From assembly GCA_934373455.1 (NCBI GenBank), contig CAKRON010000019.1, positions 1-32,191 on the forward strand: a stretch of DNA of 32,191 nt. The letters run 5' to 3'. The notes under the pieces were generated by a model. The model made no database searches, was not told the DNA's origin, and worked only from the letters and a program-made list of their open reading frames with translations. Positions 24,511 through 30,960 of the stretch are shown piece after piece (the stretch's first letter is position 1; every line of letters begins with the position of its first letter). The position numbers were made by a program, and so were the translations under genes. The DNA comes from an uncultured Marvinbryantia sp. Its GTDB lineage: Bacteria; Bacillota; Clostridia; Lachnospirales; Lachnospiraceae.

Positions 24511-24549
24511 GTGCAATACGGTAAACAAAAAGAAAAATTAAGAAATAAC

Positions 24550-24578
24550 TTGCCAAATAAAACCTTGTGATATATAAT
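24550..24578 (+). promoter_or_regulatory. Promoter of the basic hypothetical gene
   Basis: TTGCCA (24550-24555), 17 bases, perfect TATAAT (24573-24578). Transcription should start near 24585, about 128 bases before the ATG at 24713. Confidence 0.7.
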
Positions 24579-24610
24579 GACAATAAGAGAAGACACATAT
24601 TAAATATAAA

Positions 24611-24706
24611 AGGAAGGAGGACATTATCATTCTGCAGGTTCTTCTGCAACTATTTCTCAGATGCGAAGGTCTTCGCATTCATTTCAAAAAAGCAACAGAT
24701 ACATGA
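24611..24706 (+). promoter_or_regulatory. Structured leader with a strong ribosome site but no ATG
   Basis: AGGAAGGAGG (24611-24620) is followed, at normal spacing, by ATT, ATC or CTG codons rather than ATG. The open frame from ATT 24629 or CTG 24632 ends at TGA 24704-24706 after about 25 codons, in the same frame as the gene at 24713. Two hairpins lie inside it: TGCAG-GTTCTT-CTGCA and ATGCGAA-GGTC-TTCGCAT (24661-24678). Either a leader peptide with a non-ATG start or the remains of a longer N-terminus. Confidence 0.45.
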
Positions 24707-24712
24707 ATTATA

Positions 24713-25090
24713 ATGACCGTCTTCTCTGAAAATAGTCTTCTTCCGGACTTCAAACAGAAATATATCACACATGCATCTCTCGGCAAAGTTCGAAAGAAGA
24801 AACAGAAAGAAGTGAGGGACATCGGATACAGAAAGTCACAAGATATGTTTTATGCCGGAGAAACTCCCCAAAAGCGCAGGGAAAAAGTACTGGGAAGCAG
24901 TCTGTACAAGGAACTGGAAGAGTATCAGAATGCCGGACTTTCACTGTGGCTGAACGGAAGACCAAGTACCAGTTACGGGATAGCAAATTACGTCCGAGAA
25001 GAATCTGATTATATGCGGGATTATCGCTTTAATCAGAAAAATGAAATATGCGGAATAGGATTCGATAAAGTAGGAAAAATGAAATTATAA
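24713..25090 (+). CDS. Unrecognised basic protein
   Basis: 125 residues, not assigned to any family I know. Very rich in Lys and Arg (KVRKKKQKEVRD near 25-36, PQKRREKVLG near 53-62), no signal peptide and no membrane segment. The C-terminal half has an ordered look with LSLWLNGRPSTSYGIANYVREESDYMRDY, suggesting a small folded domain after a charged N-terminus. Has its own promoter and an unusual leader. No ribosome site directly before ATG 24713; an in-frame TGA lies 9 bases upstream. Codon use resembles its neighbours, so it is probably a real gene. Confidence 0.6.
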   Translation: MTVFSENSLLPDFKQKYITHASLGKVRKKKQKEVRDIGYRKSQDMFYAGETPQKRREKVLGSSLYKELEEYQNAGLSLWLNGRPSTSYGIANYVREESDYMRDYRFNQKNEICGIGFDKVGKMKL

Positions 25091-25159
25091 ACCTTTGGAA
25101 CTCCCTGAACAGATAATACTTAAGTTTATATGAAGTTTTTATGAAAAAGTCGAAAACTG

Positions 25160-25189
25160 TTAGATGTATGCCTTAAAGTATGCTATACT
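25160..25189 (+). promoter_or_regulatory. Promoter of the GH18 gene, extended -10
   Basis: TGC then TATACT (25184-25189) forms an extended -10; a weak TTAGAT (25160-25165) lies 18 bases upstream. The -10 is embedded in a set of AAAGTAT half-sites (see next entry). Confidence 0.6.
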
Positions 25190-25207
25190 TTTGAGCAGAA
25201 AGTATAG
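25175..25207 (+). repeat. Three alternating AAAGTAT half-sites at the GH18 promoter
   Basis: AAAGTAT (25175-25181), ATACTTT (25185-25191) and AAAGTATAG (25199-25207). The first pair is a 7-3-7 inverted repeat over the -10; the second pair, CTATACTTT and AAAGTATAG, is a 9-7-9 inverted repeat over the start site. Looks like a repressor operator; the second could also fold as an RNA hairpin. Confidence 0.6.
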
Positions 25208-25226
25208 TGTAACGAAAGGAGCAGAC

Positions 25227-26927
25227 ATGAAGAAAAAGGCGGCGCCGATACTGGCGGTAGTTCTGTTGATTGTGGTGGTAGCCGGTATAGGATTTCTTAC
25301 CAGGCTGATCCAGAAATATACACCATCCTCAGAGGTAATGGACAGTCAGGAATATTTTGGATTGAACAGTGAAGATGAGGCAGCCATTGTGGTGGACAGC
25401 GAAATCCTGCCCTATAAAGGGAAGATTATAGATGAAGTAGCATATGTGGATTATCAGGCAGTCAAAGATGAGCTGAATGATTATTTTTACTGGGATTCAG
25501 AGAATAATACCATGTTATATACCATGCCGACGGATATTGTTCAGATTCCGGCGGGAAGCAGCAGTTATACAGCAGATGGAAAGGCACAGAGTCTGACATA
25601 TAATATTGTATTGATTGATGGCTCACAGACTTATATTTCTCTGGATTTTGTAAAACAGTATACAGATATTTCCTTTGAGATCTTTCATGAACCGGACAGA
25701 ATAGTCATCAATAAGGTGCGGGGGGATGTGACAGTTGCGAGTATCCGCAAGAAAGGCAAAGTAAGAACCCTTGGTGGAATTAAGAGTCCGATTCTTCGGG
25801 AAGTGGAGAAGAATGAAGTTGTCCGGATTCTGGAACCAATGGAAGACTGGACCAAGATACTGACGCAGGATGGCTATATCGGCTACATAAAGAATGACAG
25901 ACTGGTGAAGGAGCGTACAGAGACCATTACCAGTGATTTTACAGCGCCGGAATATACGAATATAGAGAAAAACTATAAGATAAATATGGTATGGCATCAG
26001 ACCACCAGCATGGATGCCAATTACAATATCATATACGATATTGCAAATGTTAAGAAGGTGAATACCATATCACCGACCTGGTTTAGCATAGCAGCGAACG
26101 ATGGCACACTGGATTCACTGGCGTTGTCAGATTATGTAGAAACAGCCCATAATAATAACATGGAAGTTTGGCCGCTGATCGATAATTTCAGTGAGAATAT
26201 TGATTTTGCGAAAGTGATGAACAGTACTTCTTCAAGAAACAAGATTCAAAATCAGCTGATTGCCGCAGCGATAGAGTATAGTTTTGATGGAATTAATGTG
26301 GATTTTGAGAACATCTCAGAAGATGCGGCAGACGGTTACGTGCAGTTCGTGAGAGAATTGTCTGTCATGTGCAGAAAGAATGGCATTGTATTGTCAGTCG
26401 ATGTACCTGTACCGATGGATTTCACGGCTCATTATAACAGAAAAGCACTGGGTGAAGTGTGTGATTATGTGATCATTATGGGATATGATGAGCATTATGC
26501 CGGATCAGAAGCAGCCGGATCCGTAGCCAGTCTGTCATTTGAAGAAGAGGGAATCAAAAATACTCTGACAGATGTAGCAGCTTCCAAGATTATCAGTGGC
26601 ATACCATTCTATACAAGATTGTGGTGCACAACGACAAATGAAGACGGAACCACATCTGTAACCAGTGAAGCGATGGGCATGAGTACGGCACAGCAGACCC
26701 TGGAGAATAATCAGGCAGAAAGCACCTGGGATGAGACGACTGGTCAGAATTATGCAGAATTTACCGGTTCTGATGGAGCGTTGTATCAGATCTGGCTGGA
26801 AGACAGCAAATCACTGACCAAGAAGCTGGAATTGATTAAGAATTATAATCTGGCCGGTGTGGCAGAATGGAAACTGGGGCTGGAAGATGATTCTGTATGG
26901 GATCTGATTGCCAAATATATAAGCTAG
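25227..26927 (+). CDS. Membrane-anchored GH18 glycosidase with SH3 domain (SleL/YaaH-like catalytic domain)
   Basis: 566 residues. An N-terminal membrane anchor or uncleaved signal (5-25) is followed by a copper-amine-oxidase-N-like domain (about 60-160), an SH3-type domain (166-228) and a GH18 barrel (250-560). The GH18 signature reads FDGINVDFEN, with D354, D359 and the acid catalyst E361; the usual middle Asp of DGxDxDxE is Asn. The same kind of variation occurs in SleL/YaaH-type cortex-lytic N-acetylglucosaminidases. The following gene encodes a CwlD-type amidase, supporting a role in peptidoglycan or spore cortex. AAAGGAG precedes ATG 25227; the longer frame from 25164 runs through the promoter. 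Confidence 0.88.
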   Translation: MKKKAAPILAVVLLIVVVAGIGFLTRLIQKYTPSSEVMDSQEYFGLNSEDEAAIVVDSEILPYKGKIIDEVAYVDYQAVKDELNDYFYWDSENNTMLYTMPTDIVQIPAGSSSYTADGKAQSLTYNIVLIDGSQTYISLDFVKQYTDISFEIFHEPDRIVINKVRGDVTVASIRKKGKVRTLGGIKSPILREVEKNEVVRILEPMEDWTKILTQDGYIGYIKNDRLVKERTETITSDFTAPEYTNIEKNYKINMVWHQTTSMDANYNIIYDIANVKKVNTISPTWFSIAANDGTLDSLALSDYVETAHNNNMEVWPLIDNFSENIDFAKVMNSTSSRNKIQNQLIAAAIEYSFDGINVDFENISEDAADGYVQFVRELSVMCRKNGIVLSVDVPVPMDFTAHYNRKALGEVCDYVIIMGYDEHYAGSEAAGSVASLSFEEEGIKNTLTDVAASKIISGIPFYTRLWCTTTNEDGTTSVTSEAMGMSTAQQTLENNQAESTWDETTGQNYAEFTGSDGALYQIWLEDSKSLTKKLELIKNYNLAGVAEWKLGLEDDSVWDLIAKYIS

Positions 26928-26960
26928 TACATCATATAAAAATAAAACAATAAAAGAAAC

Positions 26961-27004
26961 TCCTGCTGCATACATTAGTAGAAAGATGGGCAGCAGGAAT
27001 TTTT
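26961..27004 (+). terminator. Terminator or attenuator overlapping the cwlD ribosome site
   Basis: TCCTGCTGC (26961-26969) pairs with GCAGCAGGA (26990-26998) over a 20-base loop, followed by a T run that ends at the ATG of the next gene. The only candidate ribosome site of that gene (CAGGA) is in the 3' arm. Confidence 0.75.
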
Positions 27005-27724
27005 ATGGGAAAAAGACAGCTGGAACTTGTGATGGCAGTACTGATTCTGATAGGAGCGTTCTATATAGGAAGGCTCGGAGCACAGATGCAGGAAATACAC
27101 AGAAATCTTACTATGTCTGTATCAGCCGTAATAAAAGAATATAAAGTAGTGATAGATGCCGGTCACGGAGGATTTGACTCCGGAAAAGTAGGGGTTGGAG
27201 GAATCCTGGAAAAAGAAATAAATCTGTCAATTGCGCAAAAAGTACAGAAGAAACTGGCGGATCGTGGAATTAAGACTGTTATGACCAGAGAAAAAGATCA
27301 GGGCTTATATGATGAAACAGAAGAGAATAAAAAGCAGCAGGATATGAAAAAAAGATGTAAGCTGATAAATGAATCCGGCGCAGATCTTGCAGTGAGCATT
27401 CATCAAAACAGTTATACGCAGGAATCCGTATGCGGACCCCAGGTTTTTTATTATGAGACATCTCAGGAAGGTAAAAAACTGGCAGAAATATTGCAGGAAT
27501 CACTCAATCAGAAGCTTCAGATTGACAGACCGCGGGAAATTAAGGCCAATGATACATATTATATACTGAAGAAAACAGAAATTCCCACAGTCATTGCAGA
27601 ATGCGGATTTTTAAGCAATAGCAGCGAAGCAGAAAAACTGACAGATGAGGATTATCAGGATCTGGTGGCAGAGGCAATCTGTGAAGGCATATTGACATTT
27701 TTAAACCTCTATTGCGTTCAGTAG
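27005..27724 (+). CDS. cwlD: N-acetylmuramoyl-L-alanine amidase, CwlD type
   Basis: Zinc amidase of the Amidase_3 family. 239 residues with an N-terminal membrane segment (7-26). Zinc ligands His54 (DAGHGG), Glu69 (LEKEINL) and His133 (SIHQNS), catalytic Glu199 (IAECGFLSN). Length and single N-terminal anchor match CwlD (about 237), which removes peptides from spore peptidoglycan for muramic-delta-lactam formation; a vegetative amidase is possible because the partner deacetylase (PdaA) is not here. Translation start sits right after the T run of the preceding hairpin. Confidence 0.85.
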   Translation: MGKRQLELVMAVLILIGAFYIGRLGAQMQEIHRNLTMSVSAVIKEYKVVIDAGHGGFDSGKVGVGGILEKEINLSIAQKVQKKLADRGIKTVMTREKDQGLYDETEENKKQQDMKKRCKLINESGADLAVSIHQNSYTQESVCGPQVFYYETSQEGKKLAEILQESLNQKLQIDRPREIKANDTYYILKKTEIPTVIAECGFLSNSSEAEKLTDEDYQDLVAEAICEGILTFLNLYCVQ

Positions 27725-27740
27725 CAGTAAATGGTATACT
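27712..27740 (+). promoter_or_regulatory. Promoter of the tsaC-ywlE-rpiB-comEB operon
   Basis: TTGCGT (27712-27717), 17 bases, TATACT (27735-27740) with TGG before it as an extended -10. It overlaps the last codons of cwlD. Confidence 0.65.
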
Positions 27741-27767
27741 TACAAGAAAAAAAGGAAGCGAATATTC

Positions 27768-28814
27768 ATGCAGACGATCATAGCAGATATGACGAATCAG
27801 ATAGATGAAAACGATATGGAAAAGGCAGGTCAGATCCTGCGGGCAGGCGGCCTGGTGGCGTTCCCGACAGAGACAGTATACGGTTTGGGAGCGAATGCCC
27901 TGGATGAACAGGCGGCATTTAAGATCTATGCAGCGAAGGGAAGACCTTCAGATAATCCGTTGATTGTTCACATAGCCAGAATGGAAGATCTGTATAAGAT
28001 AGCAGAAAAAGTTCCGAAAGAAGCCGAATTGCTGGCAGATGCTTTTTGGCCGGGACCGCTGACGATGATTTTTCAAAAAAAGGATGTGGTGCCGCATGGA
28101 ACAACCGGCGGGCTGGATACTGTAGCAGTACGTATGCCGAATCATCCGGTAGCCTTGAAGATGATTGAAGCAGGCGGCGGCTATATAGCAGCGCCAAGTG
28201 CAAATACATCAGGAAGACCAAGTCCTACGACAGCACAGCACGTGGCAGATGATATGACGGGAAAGATAGATATGATTCTGGATGGAGGAAGTGTGGGAAT
28301 CGGAGTGGAATCCACGATTGTGGACTTAAGTACCGGTGTACCGACCATCTTACGTCCCGGATACATTAATAAAGGAATGCTGGAAGAAGTGATCGGACAG
28401 GTGGAAGTAGATCCGACTTTGTTATCAGCAGATTGTAAGCAGCGTCCGAAAGCACCGGGGATGCGTTATAAACATTATGCACCAAAAGCAGATATGGTAA
28501 TTGTAGAAGGAGAAGAGGAGAAAGTTATTTCCTATATTAATGAGCGTATCTGTGAAGAATTGAAGAAAGGAAATTGTCCCGGAGTCATTGCTTCGGATGA
28601 GACGAAGCACAGATACTGCGGCGGTGCGGTAAAATCAATGGGCAGCAGAAAGGATGAACTGAGTATTTCCAGACATCTGTATGCAGTTCTGCGGGAATTT
28701 GATGAACAGCAAGTGAGTTGTATATATTCGGAAGCCTTTGAGACACCAAATCTGGGACAGGCAATCATGAATCGGATGGTGAAAGCTGCCGGGCATCAGA
28801 TTGTCCAGGTTTAA
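27768..28814 (+). CDS. tsaC: L-threonylcarbamoyladenylate synthase (TsaC2/Sua5)
   Basis: Makes threonylcarbamoyl-AMP from threonine, bicarbonate and ATP, the first step of the t6A37 tRNA modification. 348 residues: a YrdC domain (about 10-200) with FPTETVYGLGANA, KGRPSDNPLIVHI and SANTSGRPSPTTAQHV, a linker with PKAPGMRYKHYAPKA, and a C-terminal Sua5 domain. The long two-domain form corresponds to Bacillus YwlC. AAAGGAAG precedes ATG 27768. First gene of a four-gene operon. Confidence 0.95.
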   Translation: MQTIIADMTNQIDENDMEKAGQILRAGGLVAFPTETVYGLGANALDEQAAFKIYAAKGRPSDNPLIVHIARMEDLYKIAEKVPKEAELLADAFWPGPLTMIFQKKDVVPHGTTGGLDTVAVRMPNHPVALKMIEAGGGYIAAPSANTSGRPSPTTAQHVADDMTGKIDMILDGGSVGIGVESTIVDLSTGVPTILRPGYINKGMLEEVIGQVEVDPTLLSADCKQRPKAPGMRYKHYAPKADMVIVEGEEEKVISYINERICEELKKGNCPGVIASDETKHRYCGGAVKSMGSRKDELSISRHLYAVLREFDEQQVSCIYSEAFETPNLGQAIMNRMVKAAGHQIVQV

Positions 28815-28828
28815 CAGGGGAAAGTTAT

Positions 28829-29311
28829 ATGAAGAAATATGATAAAGTATTGTTTGTAAGTCACAGTGACACTTGCAGAGGACCGATGGCAGAAGCTATT
28901 TTACAGAACAAGCTGCTGCTGGAAGATATTCTGGTGGATTCTAAGGGAATGATTGTACTATTCCCGGAACCTGTGAATCCAAAAGCGAAGGATATTCTGG
29001 AACAGCATAATCTGGATGTGAGTGAGCATGTGGCTGTCCAGTTTTCAGAAGATGATTTTGATGAACGGACATTGATTCTGACGATGGAGCAGATACAGAA
29101 GGAGAAGATTCAGGAAGAATACGGCGAGAAAGTACAGAATCTCTATACCATTGCAGAATACAGTCAGACAGAAGAGGAACAGATTTATGATCCTCATGGG
29201 AAAGCACTGGAAGAATACGGACATTGCTTTGATGTACTGGAAATTATTATTTCAAAATTAACAAATGTATTATTACAGGAGGAAGAGGAGCATGATAGCA
29301 GTAGCATGTGA
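28829..29311 (+). CDS. ywlE: YwlE/LMW-PTP family protein with nucleophilic Cys replaced by Ser
   Basis: 160 residues, low-molecular-weight phosphatase fold. By position between tsaC and rpiB it corresponds to Bacillus YwlE, the arginine phosphatase. The P-loop, usually C-x5-R as CTGNTCRSPMAEA, reads SHSDTCRGPMAEA: Ser11 replaces the nucleophile, His12-Ser13-Asp14 replace TGN, but Thr15 (linked to arginine specificity), Cys16 and Arg17 remain. Asp121 in YDPHGK matches the general acid. So it keeps the fold and the acid but lacks the normal nucleophile, which predicts a pseudophosphatase or altered chemistry. The codon is AGT and the frame is otherwise intact. Acidic C-terminal end overlaps rpiB by 20 bases. 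Confidence 0.85.
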   Translation: MKKYDKVLFVSHSDTCRGPMAEAILQNKLLLEDILVDSKGMIVLFPEPVNPKAKDILEQHNLDVSEHVAVQFSEDDFDERTLILTMEQIQKEKIQEEYGEKVQNLYTIAEYSQTEEEQIYDPHGKALEEYGHCFDVLEIIISKLTNVLLQEEEEHDSSSM

Positions 29312-29723
29312 CCACGGCGGTTACAAATTAAAAAAAGAGATTTTAAAGCATCTGGAAGAAAGAGGACTGGAATATAAAGATTTCGGATGTGACAGCGAAG
29401 AGGCTGTAGATTATCCGATCTATGCGAGAAAAGTAACATCTGCCATTAATTCCGGAGAATGCGACAGAGGAATTCTGATCTGCGGAACAGGAATTGGGAT
29501 TTCTATCGCAGCAAATAAAGTAAAAGGAATCCGGGCAGCACTTTGCACTGACTGTTTTACGGCAGAAGCTACCAGACAGCATAATGATGCCAATATTCTT
29601 GCACTTGGGGGAAGAGTGGTAGGACCTGGACTGGCACTGAAGATTGTCGATACTTTCCTGGATACTCCGTTTTCCAATGCGGAACGTCATAAGAGAAGAA
29701 TTGAACTGATTGAACAGGATTAA
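29292..29723 (+). CDS. rpiB: Ribose-5-phosphate isomerase B
   Basis: Interconverts ribose-5-phosphate and ribulose-5-phosphate. 143 residues, RpiB/LacAB fold: ACDHGGYKLK at the start, the active-site loop with Cys64 in ICGTGIGISIAANK, and HNDANILALGGRVVG. Starts inside the end of the preceding gene (20-base overlap) after GGAGGAAGAGGAG; the longer frame from 29265 lies before that site and is rejected. Confidence 0.95.
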   Translation: MIAVACDHGGYKLKKEILKHLEERGLEYKDFGCDSEEAVDYPIYARKVTSAINSGECDRGILICGTGIGISIAANKVKGIRAALCTDCFTAEATRQHNDANILALGGRVVGPGLALKIVDTFLDTPFSNAERHKRRIELIEQD

Positions 29724-29738
29724 ATAAAGGTGGAGATC

Positions 29739-30224
29739 ATGTCAAATAAACGTACAGACTATATTACATGGGATGAATACTTTATGGGAGTTGCCATATT
29801 GGCAGGTATGAGATCCAAGGATCCGAATACTCAGGTAGGAGCCTGCATTGTAAGCCCGGATAATAAAATTTTGTCCATGGGATATAATGGATTCCCGATA
29901 GGATGTTCTGATGATGAATATCCATGGAGCAGAGATGCAGAAGGACTGGACAGCAAATATTGGTATACCACTCATTCAGAGCTGAATGCGATCCTGAACT
30001 ACAGAGGAGGCAGCCTGGAAGGAGCAACTTTATATGTTACACTGTTTCCGTGCAATGAATGTGCAAAAGCCATCATTCAGTCGGGAATCAGAAAACTGGT
30101 CTATGCATCAGATAAATATGCAGATGAGACAAATGTTCTGGCATCCAAAAGAATGCTGAAATCAGCAGGAGTAGAGATGGTGCCATATCGACCATCGGGA
30201 AGAAAGATTGTATTAGAAGTATAG
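29739..30224 (+). CDS. comEB: Deoxycytidylate (dCMP) deaminase, ComEB type
   Basis: Converts dCMP to dUMP for thymidylate synthesis. 161 residues. Zinc site His79-x-Glu81 in THSELNAIL (Ser where most have Ala) and PCNEC with Cys105 and Cys108. N-terminal WDEYFMGVAILAGMRSKDPNTQVGAC is typical. ATG 29739 is taken because AAAGGTGGAG lies before it; GTG 29730 would fall within that site. Last gene of the operon, followed by a strong terminator. Confidence 0.94.
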   Translation: MSNKRTDYITWDEYFMGVAILAGMRSKDPNTQVGACIVSPDNKILSMGYNGFPIGCSDDEYPWSRDAEGLDSKYWYTTHSELNAILNYRGGSLEGATLYVTLFPCNECAKAIIQSGIRKLVYASDKYADETNVLASKRMLKSAGVEMVPYRPSGRKIVLEV

Positions 30225-30242
30225 AGTTCAAGTCGAACAAAT

Positions 30243-30273
30243 GGGAAACCTTAAATGGTTTCCCGCTTTTTTT
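30243..30273 (+). terminator. Terminator of the tsaC-comEB operon
   Basis: GGGAAACC (30243-30250), loop TTAAAT, GGTTTCCC (30257-30264), then GC and a T run. The stop codon of the minus-strand DUF402 gene lies in the loop, so that gene's last codons form part of this hairpin. Confidence 0.9.
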
Positions 30274-30754
30274 CATTATTTTCAATATTTTCAAGATACT
30301 CCTGGTATTTTGAAAAGCTGCCGTCATAGATGTGGGACAGGAGATCATTGAGCTGTCGAAGTGCAGTGAGAAGCATATCCTGAGAGATAAGATGCTGTTC
30401 AACGGCATCAGCGAGTTCATCAAGATCCACGACTTTTACCTCTCCATTTGGATAAATCAGCACATCTGCCAGCAGATCAATCGTGATATAAGTATTGGTT
30501 TCAGGGGAATATTCATGCGTAATGATGTCACAGTACCAGCAGATCAGCTGATCTTTGTGGTCATAGAACTTACTGACTTTTACCCCCTGCTTCCAGAAAA
30601 AAGCAGAGATACCATGACTGAGCTCTTTCTTTGGGCGTATGGTATCCCAGGTTGTGACCAGAAGATCTTCTGTACACAGGATGACACGATCCCGGTCAAG
30701 AAGAACACATTCAGCAGGAATCAGACGTTTTCTGTAAAGAACAGGAGAGTTCAT
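30251..30754 (-). CDS. DUF402 domain protein
   Basis: 167 residues. Resembles the DUF402 family (nucleoside tri- and diphosphatase Ntdp and FomD-like proteins): core with FYDHKDQLICWYCDIITHEYSPETNTYITIDLLADVLIYPNGEVKVVDLDELADAV, where the YCDI, TIDLLADV and DLDEL acids are the expected metal ligands. The start is placed at 30754 (MNSPVLYRKR) because AAAGGGG on the minus strand lies 6 bases before it; the open frame continues 79 codons further but runs over the proS promoter and looks non-coding. Substrate not known here. Confidence 0.82.
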   Translation of the reverse strand: MNSPVLYRKRLIPAECVLLDRDRVILCTEDLLVTTWDTIRPKKELSHGISAFFWKQGVKVSKFYDHKDQLICWYCDIITHEYSPETNTYITIDLLADVLIYPNGEVKVVDLDELADAVEQHLISQDMLLTALRQLNDLLSHIYDGSFSKYQEYLENIENNEKKRETI

Positions 30755-30868
30755 AAAAGCCCCTTTCCGCGACAGCGCTATGACAATATTTGTGGGAAAT
30801 GTGACACATATCCTTTCTATAAATCTAGCATAACAAATGGAAAAATACCAGAAAAATTTAGGAGATTC

Positions 30869-30897
30869 TTGACGAAATCGCATGAAATCGTTATAGT
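30869..30897 (+). promoter_or_regulatory. Promoter of proS
   Basis: TTGACG (30869-30874), 17 bases, TATAGT (30892-30897). The spacer contains a direct repeat GAAATCG-CAT-GAAATCG (30874-30890). In the leader GGATGCC-AGC-GGCATTC can form a small hairpin. No T-box sequence is present. Confidence 0.75.
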
Positions 30898-30960
30898 AGA
30901 GACTAATAAGGATGCCAGCGGCATTCCAATTGAAGAATATGAGAGAATGAGGTGGAAAAC

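Noticed and set aside
24704..24706. In-frame TGA read as selenocysteine, joining the leader frame to the 125-residue protein
   Set aside because: No SECIS-like hairpin directly follows the TGA and the context residues are not a redox motif; a leader or nonsense explanation is simpler.
30898..30960. T-box riboswitch before proS
   Set aside because: The conserved T-box bases and a following terminator are absent and the leader is only about 60 bases.
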